This document shows positions 41,271-41,621 of a stretch of DNA of 41,621 nt, piece by piece (position 1 is the first letter of the stretch; each line of letters opens with the position of its first letter). The notes under the pieces are model-generated. The model saw only the letters and a list, made by a program, of their open reading frames with translations. It made no database searches and was not told where the DNA came from. Made by a program: the position numbers and the translations under genes. Source of the DNA: Candidatus Poseidoniaceae archaeon (GTDB taxonomy: Archaea; Thermoplasmatota; Poseidoniia; Poseidoniales; Poseidoniaceae); the NCBI GenBank assembly GCA_024958795.1, contig JANXHP010000022.1, positions 1 through 41,621 on the forward strand. The letters are read 5' to 3'.

Positions 41271-41621
41271 ATGAAGATAAAATATGATGAAAATGGCGAT
41301 GCAAGAATGGATGCAGCACTTACTGCAACAGCATTATTCCTAGCTGCAATGATGGTTATTGGATTTACATCAAGTCCTGTTACTACTGGAACAAAAGAGG
41401 GAGAAAGAGCGCCTAATATCGTTGGTAAAGCATACAATGGTTCAGGATGGCAAGACTTTGACTTACAATCCTATTACAATTATGAGTGGGAAATAGGTGA
41501 CAATGATACTAAAGATAGTCAATGGGTAATGATTGAATTTATGGATACTGATTGCCCATATTGTTTTAATTCAGCAAGAGAATATCAAGAAGGTTCAAAC
41601 TACTTTGTTCCTGAAAATCCA
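41271..41621 (+). CDS. Membrane-anchored thioredoxin-fold protein (3' end missing)
   Basis: The first 117 codons are present; the frame runs off the right edge. A hydrophobic helix ('ALTATALFLAAMMVIGF') near residues 15-32 serves as a signal anchor. 'GERAPNIVGKAYNGSGWQDF' is typical of the start of AhpC/TlpA-like redoxins, and 'MIEFMDTDCPYCFNSAREY' carries the redox CPYC site at the right distance. It likely handles disulphides outside the membrane. AGGTGG about 6 bases before the ATG supports the start. Confidence 0.8.
   Translation, partial: MKIKYDENGDARMDAALTATALFLAAMMVIGFTSSPVTTGTKEGERAPNIVGKAYNGSGWQDFDLQSYYNYEWEIGDNDTKDSQWVMIEFMDTDCPYCFNSAREYQEGSNYFVPENP

Overview
The window looks like a piece of chromosome from an uncultivated marine planktonic euryarchaeon, most likely Marine Group II (Poseidoniales/Poseidoniia); that assignment is an inference from gene content. 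Archaeal information-processing genes are present: ribosomal protein S3Ae, the KH/beta-CASP termination nuclease FttA (aCPSF1), a proteasome beta subunit with an intact catalytic site, a COG1325-type RNA-binding protein, ZPR1, an archaeal SepF-like protein, two tRNAs without encoded CCA and a type-A-like RNase P RNA. Among them lie genes of clearly bacterial flavour (ThyA, FolA, PlsC, 7Fe ferredoxin, nickel superoxide dismutase). The sequence is visibly AT-rich and densely coding. Large exported proteins with CARDB-like modules and one C-terminal membrane anchor also fit this group. I see no insertion sequences, phage genes, CRISPR arrays or defence cassettes.

Layout. 1-4628: an exported CARDB-type protein cut by the left edge with twin cytosolic zinc ribbons, a DtxR-type metal regulator and a membrane protein of unknown function. 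4689-7081: a coiled-coil protein, a sugar-1-phosphate nucleotidyltransferase and a small helical protein. 7117-9001 (minus): PdxS, a 7Fe ferredoxin and a COG1325 protein, divergent from S3Ae (9163-10146), which carries a C-terminal SAP domain. 10244-14368: a nucleotide and cofactor block with an MTAP/PNP phosphorylase and a MazG-like protein on plus, and on minus plsC, an unknown gene, thyA and folA. 14504-21252: an exported protein, TrpRS, the sepF-like/zpr1 pair, the proteasome beta subunit and FttA.

21253-26137: a small membrane protein, a homologue of pyruvoyl-dependent arginine decarboxylase that lacks the self-cleaving serine, a zinc-ribbon protein, tRNA-Pro, a parvulin, a GT2 glycosyltransferase, a degenerate GT2 paralogue with a membrane tail, a HAD phosphatase and a 37-residue double-knuckle zinc microprotein. 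26140-30241: AsnRS, a carbamate kinase-type protein, the sodN-sodX pair, tRNA-Lys and RpiA. 30350-41621: a 1684-residue surface protein, rnpB, an RND/MMPL-type transporter, a second GT2 enzyme, a small unknown, a GalE-type epimerase and the start of a membrane-anchored thioredoxin-fold protein cut by the right edge.

How the genes fit together. ThyA, FolA, the MazG-like protein and the MTAP-type phosphorylase serve thymidylate, folate and nucleotide clean-up or salvage. The nucleotidyltransferase, the epimerase and the two intact GT2 enzymes fit surface glycan or glycolipid synthesis. SodN with its maturation protease is a complete nickel-SOD production unit. The only gap longer than 300 bases between protein genes (35405-35786) is filled by rnpB. 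Several starts appear leaderless or nearly so, with a TCATAT-like TATA element about 25 bases upstream.
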